From NCBI RefSeq assembly GCF_030913635.1, contig NZ_CP133188.1:2790001-2854000 (forward strand): 64,000 bases of DNA. The letters run 5' to 3'. The translations under genes and the position numbers were made by a program. The notes under the pieces were generated by a model. The model did no database searches. It was not told the origin of the DNA and saw only the letters and a program-made list of their open reading frames with translations. Of this stretch, positions 20,157 through 32,095 are shown piece by piece. The stretch is from Sedimentibacter sp. MB35-C1. GTDB taxonomy: Bacteria; Bacillota; Clostridia; Tissierellales; Sedimentibacteraceae. The number at the start of each line of letters is the position of its first letter. Position 1 is the stretch's first letter.

Positions 20157-22220
20157 TTATTTATTAATTATTTTTTCAGCTACGCTGTTAGGAACTTTTT
20201 CATAGTGATCGAATTCCATTGAATAACTTGCTCTTCCTTGAGTCATAGATCTCAATGTAGTCGCATATCCGAACATTTCTGACAACGGAACAAATGCATC
20301 TACAACCTTAACGCCGTTTCTGTCCGTAAAGCCTTCGATTCTTCCTCTTCTAGAGTTAGCATCTCCCATAACATCTCCCAAATATTCCTCAGGTGTTGTT
20401 ATTTCAACTTTCATGTAAGGCTCAAGCAATACTGGTTTCGCTTTTTCCATCGCCTGTTTAAATGCCATAGAACCAGCGATTTTAAACGCCATCTCACTAG
20501 AGTCTACTTCGTGGTATGAACCGTCATATAATGTTACTTTAAAATCTATTGCCGGATAGCCGGCCAATATACCGTTTTCAGCTGCGCCTCTTACTCCTGC
20601 CTCAACTGCTGGTATATATTCTCTCGGAATAACTCCGCCTGTAATTGCATTGACAAATGTAATGCCCTGGCCAGGTTCTTGAGGTTCCATGGTAATTTTA
20701 ACATGACCATACTGTCCTTTACCACCTGACTGTCTTGCATACTTAACGTCAACGTCTGCGTTACTTGTAACTGTTTCTTTGTAAGATACTTGCGGCTTAC
20801 CTACATTTGCTTCAACTTTGAATTCTCTTAAAAGTCTGTCAACGATGATTTCCAAATGAAGTTCACCCATACCTGCAATAATTGTCTGCCCTGTATCAGG
20901 GTTTGTATATGTTTTAAATGTTGGATCTTCTTCAGCAAGCTTCTGAAGACCTATACCCATTTTTTCTTGTCCTGCTTTAGTCTTAGGCTCAATAGCAACT
21001 TCAATAACTGGATCTGGGAATTCCATTGATTCCAGTAATATTGGATGGCTCATATCACACAATGTGTCTCCTGTAGTTGTAAACTTCAAACCAACAGCAG
21101 CTTCTATATCTCCTGTATAGGACTCGCTAATTTCTTCTCTTTTGTTAGCATGCATCTGAAGAATTCTTCCGATTCTCTCTTTCTTATTCTTAGTTGAATT
21201 AAGAACGTAGCTTCCGGATTCCATCGTTCCAGAATATATTCTGAAGAATGTAAGTTTTCCAACAAACGGGTCTGTCATAATTTTAAATGCCAATGCTGCT
21301 AATGGTGATTCATCAGCAGGTTCCCTTATTATTTCTTCATTAGTATCTGGATCAAAGCCTTTCATCTGAGGAACTTCTAACGGATTTGGTAAAAAGTCAA
21401 TAATCGCATTTAAAAGCAGTTTAACACCTTTATGCTTATATGCAGTACCACAAAGAACTGGTACTATCTCATTTGCAATTGTGCTCTTTCTTATAGCTGC
21501 TTTTATTTCTTCAACGGAAAATTCTTCGCCGTTTAAGTATTTTTCCATTATTACTTCATCATAATCCGCTAATGCTTCAATTAACTTATCTCTATATTCA
21601 TTAGCTTGATCGACATAGTCTTCCGGTATATCAATAACATCTTCGTCAGTTCCCAAGTCATTGTTATATCGTACAGCTTTCATTTCAATCAGGTCTATAA
21701 TACTGTGGAATTGGTCTTCTGCACCTATTGGCAGTTGAATAGCAACTGCGTTTGCCTTTAATCTTTCATGCATTGTTCCCAATGAATATATGAAGTTAGC
21801 ACCCATTTTATCCATTTTGTTTACAAAACAAATTCTAGGTACATTATATTTATCTGCCTGTCTCCAAACAGTTTCTGATTGGGGTTCAACTCCCATTTTT
21901 GCGTCAAATATTGCTACCGCACCATCGAGCACTCTAAGCGATCTCTCAACTTCAACTGTAAAGTCTACGTGACCAGGTGTATCGATGATGTTAATTCTTA
22001 CATCTTGCCATTTACAAGTAGTTGCAGCTGAAGTTATTGTTATTCCTCTTTCCTGCTCTTGCTCCATCCAGTCCATCTGAGATGCACCTTCGTGAGTTTC
22101 TCCTACTTTATGAATCTTCCCGGTATAGAACAGGATTCTTTCGGTACATGTAGTTTTTCCTGCATCGATATGCGCCATTATACCAATATTCCTTGTATTT
22201 TCTAAAGAATATTCTCTCAT
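20157..22220 (-). CDS. fusA: Elongation factor G
   Basis: 687 aa, five-domain translocase. G1 [17 protein letters not shown]3 [10 protein letters not shown]4 NKMDKMG, and domain IV/V sequences through [17 protein letters not shown]. It moves tRNA-mRNA after peptide transfer and recycles ribosomes with RRF. It lies between rpsG and tuf as usual. Confidence 0.98.
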   Translation of the reverse strand: MREYSLENTRNIGIMAHIDAGKTTCTERILFYTGKIHKVGETHEGASQMDWMEQEQERGITITSAATTCKWQDVRINIIDTPGHVDFTVEVERSLRVLDGAVAIFDAKMGVEPQSETVWRQADKYNVPRICFVNKMDKMGANFIYSLGTMHERLKANAVAIQLPIGAEDQFHSIIDLIEMKAVRYNNDLGTDEDVIDIPEDYVDQANEYRDKLIEALADYDEVIMEKYLNGEEFSVEEIKAAIRKSTIANEIVPVLCGTAYKHKGVKLLLNAIIDFLPNPLEVPQMKGFDPDTNEEIIREPADESPLAALAFKIMTDPFVGKLTFFRIYSGTMESGSYVLNSTKNKKERIGRILQMHANKREEISESYTGDIEAAVGLKFTTTGDTLCDMSHPILLESMEFPDPVIEVAIEPKTKAGQEKMGIGLQKLAEEDPTFKTYTNPDTGQTIIAGMGELHLEIIVDRLLREFKVEANVGKPQVSYKETVTSNADVDVKYARQSGGKGQYGHVKITMEPQEPGQGITFVNAITGGVIPREYIPAVEAGVRGAAENGILAGYPAIDFKVTLYDGSYHEVDSSEMAFKIAGSMAFKQAMEKAKPVLLEPYMKVEITTPEEYLGDVMGDANSRRGRIEGFTDRNGVKVVDAFVPLSEMFGYATTLRSMTQGRASYSMEFDHYEKVPNSVAEKIINK

Positions 22221-22267
22221 TTTTTTCCCTCCTTCACGCTGCGAATAAAACCTTACTACTTAGATTA

Positions 22268-22738
22268 TTACCATCTAAAGTGTGCAAATGCTTTATTAGC
22301 TTCTGCCATTTTGTGTGTATCTTCTCTTTTCTTAACACTTGCTCCTACGTTATTAGCTGCATCCATTATTTCTTTTGCAAGCTTTTCACGCATGGTTTTT
22401 TCTCCTCTTTTTCGAGAATAACCTACGAGCCATCTTAATCCCAAAGTTTGTCTTCTCTCTGGTCTAACTTCGATAGGAACCTGATAAGTTGCTCCGCCGA
22501 CTCTTCTTGCTTTAACTTCAAGAACTGGCATGATGTTGTTCATAGCTTTTGTAAAAATCTCCAAAGGATCTTCACCTGTTTTTTCTTTCATGATGTCAAA
22601 AGCATCATATACGATTGTTTGAGCAACACCTTTTTTTCCATCATACATAAGCTGGTTGATCAGTTTAGAAACAACTTTATCTTTGTATATTGGATCTTCC
22701 ATTACTTCTCTTTTAGGTATGTGACCTTTTCTTGGCAC
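22268..22738 (-). CDS. rpsG: 30S ribosomal protein S7
   Basis: 156 aa from GTG 22738 behind AAGGAGGGAAGCAAA; the frame is open further upstream but without an RBS. Sequence [20 protein letters not shown] to [15 protein letters not shown] is standard. S7 starts assembly of the 30S head. The 208-bp gap from rpsL is unusually long. Confidence 0.97.
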   Translation of the reverse strand: MPRKGHIPKREVMEDPIYKDKVVSKLINQLMYDGKKGVAQTIVYDAFDIMKEKTGEDPLEIFTKAMNNIMPVLEVKARRVGGATYQVPIEVRPERRQTLGLRWLVGYSRKRGEKTMREKLAKEIMDAANNVGASVKKREDTHKMAEANKAFAHFRW

Positions 22739-22946
22739 TTTGCTTCCCTCCTTAACATAATTTAATTCACAGGTACTCGACAAATAATATGCCGTCGTGC
22801 ACAAAATGCATTCATCTTTGCAACCGTGTTATATGTTAACACCTGAAGCATCAATGCGACAATTTCTCAACATAACATTAAAAATTGTATATATATATTA
22901 TGGCGCGATGCATCATAACCTGCATAGTGTGCCGGATATCATCTAA
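22739..22946 (-). promoter_or_regulatory. Long structured rpsL-rpsG spacer
   Basis: Non-coding. Minus-strand inverted repeats include GTGTT / AACAC (near 22833-22843), ATGCA / TGCAT (near 22908-22925) and GTCG / CGAC bracketing about 60 nt. In E. coli, S7 binds the rpsL-rpsG junction for feedback control. Whether this spacer does so is inference; a hidden promoter or a decayed repeat is also possible. Confidence 0.35.
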
Positions 22947-23366
22947 TTATTTTTTCTGTTTTTCCCTTTTAGCTCCATACTTGGATCTTGCTTGCTTTCT
23001 CTTAGCAACACCAGCTGTATCAAGGGTACCTCTTACAATGTGATATCTAACCCCTGGTAAGTCTTTAACTCTTCCGCCTCTTATAAGAACAACGCTATGC
23101 TCTTGTAAGTTGTGGCCTACTCCTGGAATATAAGCTGTAACTTCAACACCTGTTGTTAATTTAACTCTGGCAATTTTTCTTAAAGCTGAGTTAGGTTTTT
23201 TAGGTGTTACAGTCTTAACTGAAGTACAAACTCCTCTTTTTTGAGGTGAATGTGATTCATTCATCTTCTTCTGAAGTGTGTTGTAGCTTACATTCAATGC
23301 TGGAGAATTAGACTTATATGTTACTCTTTCTCTACCTTTTCTCACTAACTGGTTAATCGATGGCAT
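22947..23366 (-). CDS. rpsL: 30S ribosomal protein S12
   Basis: 139 aa from ATG 23366 with AAGGAGGT upstream; a TTG six codons earlier overlaps the RBS. Contains [20 protein letters not shown], with unaltered lysine at the streptomycin-resistance position, and [17 protein letters not shown]12 monitors decoding in the A site. Confidence 0.97.
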   Translation of the reverse strand: MPSINQLVRKGRERVTYKSNSPALNVSYNTLQKKMNESHSPQKRGVCTSVKTVTPKKPNSALRKIARVKLTTGVEVTAYIPGVGHNLQEHSVVLIRGGRVKDLPGVRYHIVRGTLDTAGVAKRKQARSKYGAKREKQKK

Positions 23367-23391
23367 TCGTGCACCTCCTTGCAAAATATTT

Positions 23392-23625
23392 TTATTTTAA
23401 AACGGCAGCCGCCGCTGCGTTTACATTAATACCACAGACTAATCCAAGTTCCTTCATAGTATCAAAATAAACTATTTCAACATTATGTTCCTTGCACGCA
23501 TCTGTGATGGGTTTAGTAACATGCAAATCAGCATCCTTTGATATATATATCTTTACAGCTTCATTTCTGGATAAAGCTCTCAAAGTCTGCTTCTTTCCTA
23601 TTACTATTTTGTTGTTGTCTTTCAT
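23392..23625 (-). CDS. L7Ae-family RNA-binding protein (YbxF-like)
   Basis: 77 aa from ATG 23625; an upstream in-frame GTG at 23634 overlaps the GGGTG RBS. L7Ae fold: [20 protein letters not shown], then [23 protein letters not shown]. Homologues bind kink-turn RNA and are located between rpoC and rpsL in Firmicutes. Related proteins associate with the ribosome, but the exact role is unsettled. Confidence 0.92.
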   Translation of the reverse strand: MKDNNKIVIGKKQTLRALSRNEAVKIYISKDADLHVTKPITDACKEHNVEIVYFDTMKELGLVCGINVNAAAAAVLK

Positions 23626-23647
23626 TGCAATCACCCTTTACTAATTA

Positions 23648-23683
23648 CTCAGTTCATGGATATGCTATATTCCATGAACCGAG
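23648..23683 (-). other. rpoC-L7Ae intercistronic hairpin
   Basis: CTC-x-GTTCATGGA pairs with TCCATGAAC-x-GAG around a 10-base loop. The single odd position is A/C on the plus strand but a G-U pair in minus-strand RNA, supporting an RNA element of the operon mRNA. No T-run follows, so it is not a terminator. A processing or stabilising role is inferred. Confidence 0.5.
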
Positions 23684-23762
23684 TACAATTATTTAAGGAT
23701 TAAAACACTAGAGTATTCTACCATCTTATTTTTTAGATGTCAAATATTTTTTCAACTTTCAT

Positions 23763-26700
23763 TTACTCATTAACAGGTTCTTCTTTTTCTTCTATTTCAA
23801 CATCTTTAGTGGTTACTCCAATATTTCTGTATTTCTTCATTCCTGTTCCCGCCGGTATAAGTTTACCTATAATGACATTTTCTTTAAGTCCAATCAAACT
23901 ATCAACTTTTCCCTTTGTAGCGGCATCTGTTAATACTCTTGTTGTCTCCTGGAATGATGCAGATGCAAGGAATGAATCCGTGGCAAGTGATGACTTTGTA
24001 ATACCAAGCAATGCAACCTCACCAACAGCAGGCTCTTTTCCTTCTTCAATGGCTTTATCATTCTGTTCTTTAAACTCAAATGATGACACCAGACTGCCAG
24101 GAAGAAGACTAGTATCGCCCGAATCCTCAATTCGAACTTTATTTACCATCTGTCTTACTATTACTTCAACATGCTTATCGCTTATGTCAACACCCTGCAT
24201 TCTGTAAACCCTTTGAACCTCCATAAGAATATACGATTCAAGGGCTTTCATTCCTTTTATGTTCATAATATCATGAGGATTAACTGAACCTTCCGTAATC
24301 TTATCTCCGGCTTCTAGGTGATCCCCCTCGGAAACAAGTACCTTTGACCCATAAGGTATCAAATATGTCTTGCTTTCCATAGATTCGTTGTTTGTAATTG
24401 TAACTTCTCTTTTATGAATTTTTTCCGTTAATGTAACTCTACCAGGAATTTCTGAAATTATTGCCTGGCCTTTCGGCTTTCTTGCTTCAAAAAGCTCCTC
24501 TATACGAGGCAAACCTTGAGTTATATCACTTGCCGCAGCAATACCGCCGGTATGGAACGTACGCATTGTAAGCTGTGTACCAGGCTCGCCAATTGACTGA
24601 GCAGCAATGATTCCAACTGCTCCTCCAACATTAACAAGCTTTCCTGTAGCAAGGTTGGTACCATAGCATTTTGCACACACCCCATGAGGAGTCTTGCACG
24701 TCAAAACGGATCTTACTTTAACCTTTTTTATACCTGAATCCTGAATTTTATGTGCAGTTTCTTCGGAAATAAATCCTCCGGATTTCACCATTATTTCACC
24801 TGTTTCAGGGTTTATAATATCGTCAGAAGCATATCTGTCTGCACATCTTTCACTTAATTCTTCTATCACTTCTTTACCGTCAACAAAAGCTTCAACTTCA
24901 ATTCCGTCTGTTGTACCACAATCAACTTCTCTTACAATAACATCCTGGCTTACATCTACAAGCCTTCTTGTTAAATAACCTGAGTCTGCTGTTCTAAGAG
25001 CCGTATCTGTTAATCCTTTTCGAGCTCCTGTAGCTGAAAGGAAGAATTCAAGAACTGTAAGTCCTTCTCGGAAGTTTGACTTAACCGGAACCTCAACTGT
25101 CTTACCTGTGGCACTCGCCATAAGTCCACGCATACCTGCCAGCTGTTTTATCTGGTTACGGCCTCCACGGGCTCCGGATACTGACATGATATAAATAGAA
25201 TTTAGAGGGTCCAAGTTACTCATCAACGCCTCTGTAACATCTTCAGTTGTCTGATTCCAAATCTTAATTACATTTTCGTATCTTTCTTCATCGGTCATCA
25301 AACCTCTTCTGTACTTCTTTTCATATTCGATAACCTGTTTTTCAGCTTTTTCAATAAGTTCTTTCTTTTTTTCAGGAACAGTTATGTCGCTGACACTTAT
25401 TGTTATTGCTCCCTTTGTGGAATATTTATAGCCTTTTGACTTTATTCCATCCAATACGTCAGCTGTTTTTGAGTTGCCGTATTTTCTAAAACATCTGTAT
25501 ATTATTTCCTCAAGATGTTTTTTCGTAACTGTTTTATCAATTTCAAGTGAGAATTTGTCTTTTTCTCTGTCAACAAAGCCTAGATTCTGAGGAATATTTT
25601 CGTTAAATATAAACCTTCCTGCAGTACTTTCAACAAACCTGGTTTCTCCGTCTATTGTCTTTCTCAGCTTTATTCTGGCATGCAAATCAATGTTTTGATT
25701 GAAATATGCCAACATCATTTCATCATAGTCTTTAAAAACCATTCCATGTCCCTTTGAGTTTTCTATTTCCAAGGTCATGTAGTAGCTTCCAAGAACCATA
25801 TCCTGTGTAGGTGTGGTAATAGGTCTTCCGTCTTTTGGAGCCAAAATATTGTTTGTTGACATCATCAAAAATCTTGATTCTGCCTGCGCTTCTACCGATA
25901 AAGGAACGTGTACCGCCATCTGGTCTCCGTCAAAGTCGGCATTGTATGCCGTACATACCAAAGGGTGCAGCTTGATAGCTTTTCCTTCAACAAGCACAGG
26001 CTCAAATGACTGAATTCCAAGTCTGTGAAGCGTAGGTGCACGGTTAAGCATTACCGTATGGTCTTTGATTATTTCATCTAATACGTCCCATACTGCAGTA
26101 TCCACCTTTTCAACTTTTTTCTTTGCGCTTTTAATATTGTGTGCCGTTCCATTCTCAACAAGTTTCTTCATAACAAACGGCTTGAAAAGCTCAAGAGCCA
26201 TCTTTTTCGGAAGGCCGCACTGGTTAAATTTAAGCTCAGGACCGACAACTATAACCGAACGGCCTGAATAGTCAACTCTCTTTCCCAGTAGGTTTTGTCT
26301 AAAACGCCCTTGCTTTCCTTTAAGCATATCTGACAGAGATTTTAATGGTCTGTTTCCTGGGCCTGTTACAGGTCTTCCTCTTCTTCCATTATCTATTAAT
26401 GCGTCAACAGCTTCCTGTAACATCCTTTTTTCATTTCTTACTATTATGTCAGGTGCTCCTAAATCAAGAAGCCTCTTCAATCTGTTGTTTCTGTTTATAA
26501 CTCTTCTGTAAAGATCGTTTAAGTCTGATGTAGCAAAACGCCCACCGTCAAGTTGAACCATCGGTCTTAATTCCGGAGGAATAACAGGTACAGCATCTAA
26601 AATCATCCATTCCGGTCTGTTGCCTGAAATTCTAAAAGCTTCAATGACTTCCAATCTTCTTGTTATTCTTATTTTTTTCTGTCCTTTGCTATCCTTCAGC

Positions 26701-27314
26701 TGACTTTTAAGCTCGGCAGCTTCATTTTCAAGGTCTATTTTTTCAAGAAGTTTTTTTATTGCTTCCGCACCCATCTCTGCCTTAAAAGCATTTTTATAAT
26801 GGTCTTTATATTCTCTGTACTCCATTTCTGTCAAAAGCTGTTTTTCAGACAAAGAAGTGTCACCTGCTTCAGTAACAACATATTGTGCAAAATACAAAAC
26901 TTTTTCCAACGCTCTTGGAGACATATCTAGAATTAATCCCATTCTAGATGGTATACCTTTAAAATACCATATGTGAGATACCGGGGCAGCAAGCTCAATG
27001 TGCCCCATTCTTTCTCTTCTTACCTTTGCTTTTGTAACCTCAACTCCGCATCGGTCACAAACAACACCTTTATATCTTACTCTTTTATACTTTCCGCAAT
27101 GACATTCCCAGTCTTTAGTAGGTCCAAATATTTTTTCACAGAAAAGACCGTCTTTCTCTGGCTTTAATGTACGATAATTTATTGTTTCTGGTTTTTTAAC
27201 TTCTCCTCTAGACCATTGTCTGATTTTATCCGGAGATGCCAAGCCAATTCTTATTGATTCGAAATTATTGTAATCTATCAAGGAGTTCGCTCCCTTCATT
27301 ATAATTTTGTTCAC
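23763..27314 (-). CDS. rpoC: DNA-directed RNA polymerase subunit beta'
   Basis: 1183 aa, Firmicute length without large insertions. Zinc site 1 [20 protein letters not shown]. The Mg-binding active site [16 protein letters not shown] is intact. Zinc site 2 [11 protein letters not shown], with its upstream cysteines, is also present. The start is GTG 27314 with AGAAGGA upstream; ATG 27299 is an alternative. It follows rpoB by 17 bp. Confidence 0.98.
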   Translation of the reverse strand: MNKIIMKGANSLIDYNNFESIRIGLASPDKIRQWSRGEVKKPETINYRTLKPEKDGLFCEKIFGPTKDWECHCGKYKRVRYKGVVCDRCGVEVTKAKVRRERMGHIELAAPVSHIWYFKGIPSRMGLILDMSPRALEKVLYFAQYVVTEAGDTSLSEKQLLTEMEYREYKDHYKNAFKAEMGAEAIKKLLEKIDLENEAAELKSQLKDSKGQKKIRITRRLEVIEAFRISGNRPEWMILDAVPVIPPELRPMVQLDGGRFATSDLNDLYRRVINRNNRLKRLLDLGAPDIIVRNEKRMLQEAVDALIDNGRRGRPVTGPGNRPLKSLSDMLKGKQGRFRQNLLGKRVDYSGRSVIVVGPELKFNQCGLPKKMALELFKPFVMKKLVENGTAHNIKSAKKKVEKVDTAVWDVLDEIIKDHTVMLNRAPTLHRLGIQSFEPVLVEGKAIKLHPLVCTAYNADFDGDQMAVHVPLSVEAQAESRFLMMSTNNILAPKDGRPITTPTQDMVLGSYYMTLEIENSKGHGMVFKDYDEMMLAYFNQNIDLHARIKLRKTIDGETRFVESTAGRFIFNENIPQNLGFVDREKDKFSLEIDKTVTKKHLEEIIYRCFRKYGNSKTADVLDGIKSKGYKYSTKGAITISVSDITVPEKKKELIEKAEKQVIEYEKKYRRGLMTDEERYENVIKIWNQTTEDVTEALMSNLDPLNSIYIMSVSGARGGRNQIKQLAGMRGLMASATGKTVEVPVKSNFREGLTVLEFFLSATGARKGLTDTALRTADSGYLTRRLVDVSQDVIVREVDCGTTDGIEVEAFVDGKEVIEELSERCADRYASDDIINPETGEIMVKSGGFISEETAHKIQDSGIKKVKVRSVLTCKTPHGVCAKCYGTNLATGKLVNVGGAVGIIAAQSIGEPGTQLTMRTFHTGGIAAASDITQGLPRIEELFEARKPKGQAIISEIPGRVTLTEKIHKREVTITNNESMESKTYLIPYGSKVLVSEGDHLEAGDKITEGSVNPHDIMNIKGMKALESYILMEVQRVYRMQGVDISDKHVEVIVRQMVNKVRIEDSGDTSLLPGSLVSSFEFKEQNDKAIEEGKEPAVGEVALLGITKSSLATDSFLASASFQETTRVLTDAATKGKVDSLIGLKENVIIGKLIPAGTGMKKYRNIGVTTKDVEIEEKEEPVNE

Positions 27315-27331
27315 CTGGTCCTTCTTGTATC

Positions 27332-30300
27332 TTAAAAATCATCTTCACTGTCATAGTCATCTTCTACATCAATATCCTCTTCATAGACATCAACATCGTC
27401 AATATCTTCAACATCAACATCATCAGTTTCCCCAACTTCTTCAGAGTTGCTTTGAATATCGACCTCGTTCATTCCTTCTTCTTCAACATAAGTCATATCT
27501 CCGAGGTTCTCTCCGTCAATATGGGTATCATCATCAGTATCCATCGTGTCAACTATTTCAACTTCATCTTTTTCGCTGGTAATAATTTTAATATCCAGCG
27601 ATAAACTCTGCAATTCTTTTACAAGTACCTTAAATGATTCAGGAATTCCAGGTTCAGGAATATTTTCGCCCTTAACGATGGCTTCGTATGTTTTAACCCT
27701 ACCATTAACATCATCAGATTTAACCGTAAGTATTTCCTGTAATGTATGAGCCGCGCCATATGCTTCCAGAGCCCAAACTTCCATTTCTCCGAACCTTTGT
27801 CCTCCGAACTGAGCTTTACCTCCAAGAGGCTGCTGAGTTACCAATGAATAAGGTCCTGTTGAACGAGCATGTATTTTATCATCAACCAAGTGATGGAGTT
27901 TAAGCATATACATGTAGCCGACAGTTACAGGTCCATCAAAATATTCGCCGGAACGTCCGTCTCTCAGTTCAATTTTACCGCTTCTAGGATATCCAGCCAT
28001 TTCAAGGGCATCCCATATATCATCTTCTATCGCTCCGTCAAAAACAGGTGTAGCCACATTCCATCCAAGCTTTTTAGCAGCGAGTCCAAGGTGGACTTCC
28101 AAAACCTGGCCTATGTTCATACGCGAAGGCACGCCCAAAGGATTTAACACTACTTGCAACGGAGTTCCGTCAGGCAGGAACGGCATATCCTCCTCAGGCA
28201 TAATTCTCGATATAACACCTTTGTTACCGTGGCGACCACACATTTTGTCACCTACATTTATTTTACGTTTTGTTGCAATATAAACTCTTACCATTTTGCT
28301 TACTCCGGGACTTAATTCATCACCGTTTTCTCTTGTAAATACTTTAACGTCAACAATTATACCCGTTTCACCGTGAGGAACCTTCAATGAAGTGTCTCTT
28401 ACTTCTCTAGCTTTTTCGCCGAAAATTGCCCTCAACAGTCTTTCTTCAGCTGTTAATTCTGTTTCACCTTTAGGAGTAACCTTTCCTACAAGTATATCTC
28501 CGGATTTTACTTCTGCTCCGATTCTGATTATACCTCTTTCATCAAGATCCTTAAGTGAATCGTCTCCAACATTCGGAATGTCTCTTGTTATTTCTTCCGG
28601 TCCTAATTTTGTATCTCTCGCTTCAGATTCATATTCTTCAATATGGAGAGATGTAAGCACATCATCCATAACAAGCTTTTCATTGAGCAGCATGGCATCC
28701 TCGTAGTTGTAACCTTCCCAAGTCATAAAGCCTATCATAAGATTCTTTCCTATGGCCATGTCTCCGTTATCCGTAGAAGGGCCATCCGCAATGATCTGAC
28801 CTCTTTTTATTTCTTCACCCTTGTTGATTATCGGTCTTTGATTGATGCATGTACCGCTGTTAGAACGCTTAAACTTCAGCAAAGGATACTTTTCAATCAT
28901 TCCGTTATCGCTTCTTTTGATTAAAATTTCCGATGAATTTACAGAAATAGCAACTCCATCGTTATCCGCTACAATAACAGCACCTGAATCCTTTGCCGCT
29001 TTATACTCAAGACCCGTTCCTATAACAGGAGCCTCTGTTACAAGCAGAGGAACAGCCTGTCGCTGCATGTTAGCACCCATAAGAGCACGGTTAGCGTCAT
29101 CATTTTCAAGGAACGGAATCATACCAGTACCAATTGATATTACCTGCTTAGGAGAAACCTCCATATAATCAACCTTATCTCTTGAAACAATTTCATTGAC
29201 ACCGTCTATACCTCTTACAACAACACGCGTATGAGCAAATGTACCATCTTCATTCAATGGTTCATTAGACTGAGCAATTATCTTTGTATCTTCTATATCA
29301 GCCGTAATATAATCAATTGTATCTGTTACACGGCCTGTTTCTTTATCTACTTTTCTGTATGGAGCCTCAAGAAATCCATAGTCATTTATTCTTGCATAAG
29401 TTGCAAGAGATGTAATAAGTCCGATGTTAGGGCCTTCTGGAGTTTCAATAGGGCACATTCTTCCGTAATGTGAATGGTGAACGTCTCTTACTTCAAAGCT
29501 TGCTCTGTCCCTTGACAATCCTCCAGGTCCCAATGCAGACATTCTTCTTTTATGCGTAAGCTCAGCTAAAGGATTTGTCTGGTCCATAAACTGAGAAAGC
29601 TGACTGGAACCAAAAAATTCTTTAATCGCAGCGGAAACAGGCCTAATATTAATCAAGACTTGTGGTGTCACAACATCAACATCTTGAATAGTCATTCTTT
29701 CTCTGACTACCCTTTCCATTCTGGAAAGGCCTACTCTTACCTGATTTTGAAGTAACTCGCCTACAGATCTAAGCCTTCTGTTGCCTAAATGATCTATGTC
29801 ATCGGTATCACCGACACCTTTAAACAAGCCCAATTGGTAATTTGCAGAAGCCATCATGTCCTCAACAATAATATGTCTAGGAGAAAGCAGCTTTATATTA
29901 TCAATTATGGCCTTTTCAATATCTTCAACAGAACTGTTTTCTTCAAGTATTTTTTTCATAACGGGATAGAAAACACGTTCTTTTAAACCAATTTTCTCAA
30001 AATCTATATCTAAGCCAAATACTTCCGGATCTACAAACTTATTCGATAATACTTTGGTTACCTTTTCGTCAGCATTAAAAACAGCTACTTCAAATATACC
30101 CGCTGCTTCTAATTTTTGTATCGTTTCGCTGTTGAATTGATAATCTTTATGTACTAAGATTTCTCCGGTTTCTTTGTCTACTACGTCTTCAGCGGAACGT
30201 CTTCCCATAATTCTATTTTCAAAACTTAACTTTTTGTTAAACTTATATCTTCCGACTTTTGCAAGATCATATCTTTTTGGGTCAAAGAAAAGGGAATTTA

Positions 30301-31060
30301 TTAAAGAAGAAGCGCTATCAAGTGTCGGTGGTTCTCCCGGTCTTAATCTTTTATATATTTCTATTAGTGCTTCGTCTGAATTTGCAGTGTTGTCCTTTTC
30401 CAGCGTTTTCAAAAGCTGCTCCGTTTCTCCCAACGTTTCGATAATCTGAGAATTTGAAGAAAGCCCCATGGCTCTAACAAGCACTGTGGCCGGAAGTTTT
30501 CTTGTACGGTCTACTCTTACATATATAATATCGTTTGAGTCCGTTTCATACTCAAGCCATGCCCCTCTGTTTGGAATAAGTGTAGCCTCATAAAGTTCCT
30601 TACCTACCTTATCCCTAGTCATATTGTAATAAACTCCGGGCGATCTGACTAGCTGGCTGACAATAACACGCTCTGCTCCGTTAATAATGAATGTTCCTCT
30701 GTCAGTCATTAGAGGAAAATCACCCATAAATGTTTCTTGCTCCTTAATCTCTCCAGTTTCTTTATTAATAAGTCTTACTTTTAGCTTTAAAGGAACTGAA
30801 TACGTTGCATCTCTTTCTTTACATTCTACTTCGCTGAATTTAGGTTCTCCATATAAAGAATGATCCACAAACTCCAGAATTAAATTGCCGGTATAATCCT
30901 CGATGGGAGAAATATCGTCAAATACCTCTTTAAGTCCTTCACTTAAAAACCATTCGTACGATCTTTTCTGAACCTCAATCAAATCCGGCAAATCTAAAAC
31001 TTCATCAATTTTAGAGTAAGTCATTCTCACTCTATTACCTATTTTCACAGGATGCGGCAT
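27332..31060 (-). CDS. rpoB: DNA-directed RNA polymerase subunit beta, with acidic C-terminal tail
   Basis: 1242 aa. Rifampicin pocket [20 protein letters not shown] and [14 protein letters not shown] keeps the sensitive-type residues. The C-terminal switch/clamp region [20 protein letters not shown] is intact. After about residue 1160 comes an 80-residue tail very rich in Asp and Glu ([20 protein letters not shown]), beyond the normal end of beta. A promoter with TTGACA lies upstream. Confidence 0.98.
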   Translation of the reverse strand: MPHPVKIGNRVRMTYSKIDEVLDLPDLIEVQKRSYEWFLSEGLKEVFDDISPIEDYTGNLILEFVDHSLYGEPKFSEVECKERDATYSVPLKLKVRLINKETGEIKEQETFMGDFPLMTDRGTFIINGAERVIVSQLVRSPGVYYNMTRDKVGKELYEATLIPNRGAWLEYETDSNDIIYVRVDRTRKLPATVLVRAMGLSSNSQIIETLGETEQLLKTLEKDNTANSDEALIEIYKRLRPGEPPTLDSASSLINSLFFDPKRYDLAKVGRYKFNKKLSFENRIMGRRSAEDVVDKETGEILVHKDYQFNSETIQKLEAAGIFEVAVFNADEKVTKVLSNKFVDPEVFGLDIDFEKIGLKERVFYPVMKKILEENSSVEDIEKAIIDNIKLLSPRHIIVEDMMASANYQLGLFKGVGDTDDIDHLGNRRLRSVGELLQNQVRVGLSRMERVVRERMTIQDVDVVTPQVLINIRPVSAAIKEFFGSSQLSQFMDQTNPLAELTHKRRMSALGPGGLSRDRASFEVRDVHHSHYGRMCPIETPEGPNIGLITSLATYARINDYGFLEAPYRKVDKETGRVTDTIDYITADIEDTKIIAQSNEPLNEDGTFAHTRVVVRGIDGVNEIVSRDKVDYMEVSPKQVISIGTGMIPFLENDDANRALMGANMQRQAVPLLVTEAPVIGTGLEYKAAKDSGAVIVADNDGVAISVNSSEILIKRSDNGMIEKYPLLKFKRSNSGTCINQRPIINKGEEIKRGQIIADGPSTDNGDMAIGKNLMIGFMTWEGYNYEDAMLLNEKLVMDDVLTSLHIEEYESEARDTKLGPEEITRDIPNVGDDSLKDLDERGIIRIGAEVKSGDILVGKVTPKGETELTAEERLLRAIFGEKAREVRDTSLKVPHGETGIIVDVKVFTRENGDELSPGVSKMVRVYIATKRKINVGDKMCGRHGNKGVISRIMPEEDMPFLPDGTPLQVVLNPLGVPSRMNIGQVLEVHLGLAAKKLGWNVATPVFDGAIEDDIWDALEMAGYPRSGKIELRDGRSGEYFDGPVTVGYMYMLKLHHLVDDKIHARSTGPYSLVTQQPLGGKAQFGGQRFGEMEVWALEAYGAAHTLQEILTVKSDDVNGRVKTYEAIVKGENIPEPGIPESFKVLVKELQSLSLDIKIITSEKDEVEIVDTMDTDDDTHIDGENLGDMTYVEEEGMNEVDIQSNSEEVGETDDVDVEDIDDVDVYEEDIDVEDDYDSEDDF

Positions 31061-31132
31061 TTTTTCACCCCTTAGTAATTTTTTTTGGCATACAAATTCT
31101 GTGCCAACATTTTATGCTCATGGCAATATAAT

Positions 31133-31161
31133 ATATTATCACTATGATTTTTTTCTGTCAA
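31133..31161 (-). promoter_or_regulatory. rpoBC promoter
   Basis: Minus-strand TTGACA (31156-31161), 17-bp spacer, TAATAT (31133-31138), about 75 bp before rpoB. The leader contains a TGCCA / TGGCA hairpin. With the rplL terminator behind it, rpoBC can be transcribed independently of rplJL. The remaining 31162-31335 is AT-rich with no gene. Confidence 0.75.
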
Positions 31162-31335
31162 TACATTTTTTAAAATTATTTAATAATTTCATCAATTTCT
31201 TTTGATACTAATCGTCAAAAATTACTCCAATACAATAAATTACAAAAACAGAATACTCTTCAAAATAAAGCATATTTTAGAAAATGCGCCTTAATTATTA
31301 TTTACAATATTTAAAAAAATATACAACATTAATTG

Positions 31336-31372
31336 AAAAAAAGGCTTTACTTTTTTGCGTAAAGCCTTTTAT
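31336..31372 (-). terminator. Terminator after rplL
   Basis: GGCTTTAC / GTAAAGCC stem flanked by A and T runs. On the minus strand it ends in seven Ts. It separates rplJL from rpoBC, either as a full stop or as partial attenuation. Confidence 0.85.
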
Positions 31373-31402
31373 TGTCAATGTAATTTAAATAATTAAATTC
31401 AA

Positions 31403-31783
31403 TTATTTGATTTCTACAGATGCGCCTTCAGCTTCTAAAGCTTCTTTCATTTTTTCAGCATCTTCCTTAGAAACAGCTGACTTTAATGTTGTAGGTGCTT
31501 TGTCAACAGCATCCTTTGCTTCTTTCAAACCAAGCCCTGTTAACTCTCTTACTACTTTTATTACTTTAATTTTTCCGCCGCCTGCTGCTGTCAACACTAC
31601 ATCAAATTCAGTTTTTTCTTCTGCTGCAGCTGCTGCTCCGCCTGCTGCTGCACCAGCTACCGCTACAGGAGCTGCTGCTGATACACCAAATTCCTCTTCT
31701 ATTGTTTTTACTAATTCATTTAATTCTAATACTGATAACTTCTTTATTTCTTCAACAAAGTTTGTTATTTTTTCACTTGCCAT
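31403..31783 (-). CDS. rplL: 50S ribosomal protein L7/L12
   Basis: 126 aa. N-terminal dimerisation helices, alanine-rich hinge ([20 protein letters not shown]) and the C-terminal factor-binding domain ([20 protein letters not shown]). Present in several copies on L10 and recruits translational GTPases. A 312-bp repeat-filled spacer separates it from rplJ. Confidence 0.98.
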   Translation of the reverse strand: MASEKITNFVEEIKKLSVLELNELVKTIEEEFGVSAAAPVAVAGAAAGGAAAAAEEKTEFDVVLTAAGGGKIKVIKVVRELTGLGLKEAKDAVDKAPTTLKSAVSKEDAEKMKEALEAEGASVEIK

Positions 31784-31844
31784 TTCAAATTACCTCCTGG
31801 TATATTATATTTTAATTTTATTTGTTTTTACATTTTGCGCAGCC

Positions 31845-32095
31845 GGGTTAGGGCTTCGCGCAGTTTCGTTCACCAATTTATTTATTCGCTATCGCTCGTA
31901 TACATTGGGAACTTATTGCGAAAGATCTACCACTATTTTTCAGAAAAATCACTCTGAAAAACAGGGTTAGGGCTTCGCGCAGTCTCATTCACCAAAATAT
32001 TTGCTCCTTACGTCGCATATTTTGGGAATTCGTTGCGAAAGACCTACCAACTATTTTTCAGAAAAAACCGCTCTGAAAAATAGGGTTAGGGCTTC
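31845..32095 (-). repeat. Structured intergenic repeat, two tandem copies (rplJ-rplL)
   Basis: Two 119-bp units (31845-31963 and 31964-32082) plus a 13-bp partial unit (GGGTTAGGGCTTC) abutting the rplJ stop. Hairpin 1 of unit 2 is CCAAAATAT / ATATTTTGG (31992-32000 with 32017-32025). Unit 1 has a weaker CCAAT / ATTGG. Hairpin 2 is CTATTTTTCAGA / TCTGAAAAATAG. Unit 1 has one change that is a G-U pair only in minus-strand RNA. Unit borders are set by the GGGTTAGGGC box. Confidence 0.85.

Noticed and set aside
23930-24130. Minus-strand 66-residue frame inside rpoC
   Set aside because: Alternative frame within a conserved polymerase gene, no RBS or family features.
27307-27582. His/Gln/Leu-rich plus-strand frame opposite the rpoB tail
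   Set aside because: Low-complexity reading of the acidic-tail codons on the other strand; no RBS.
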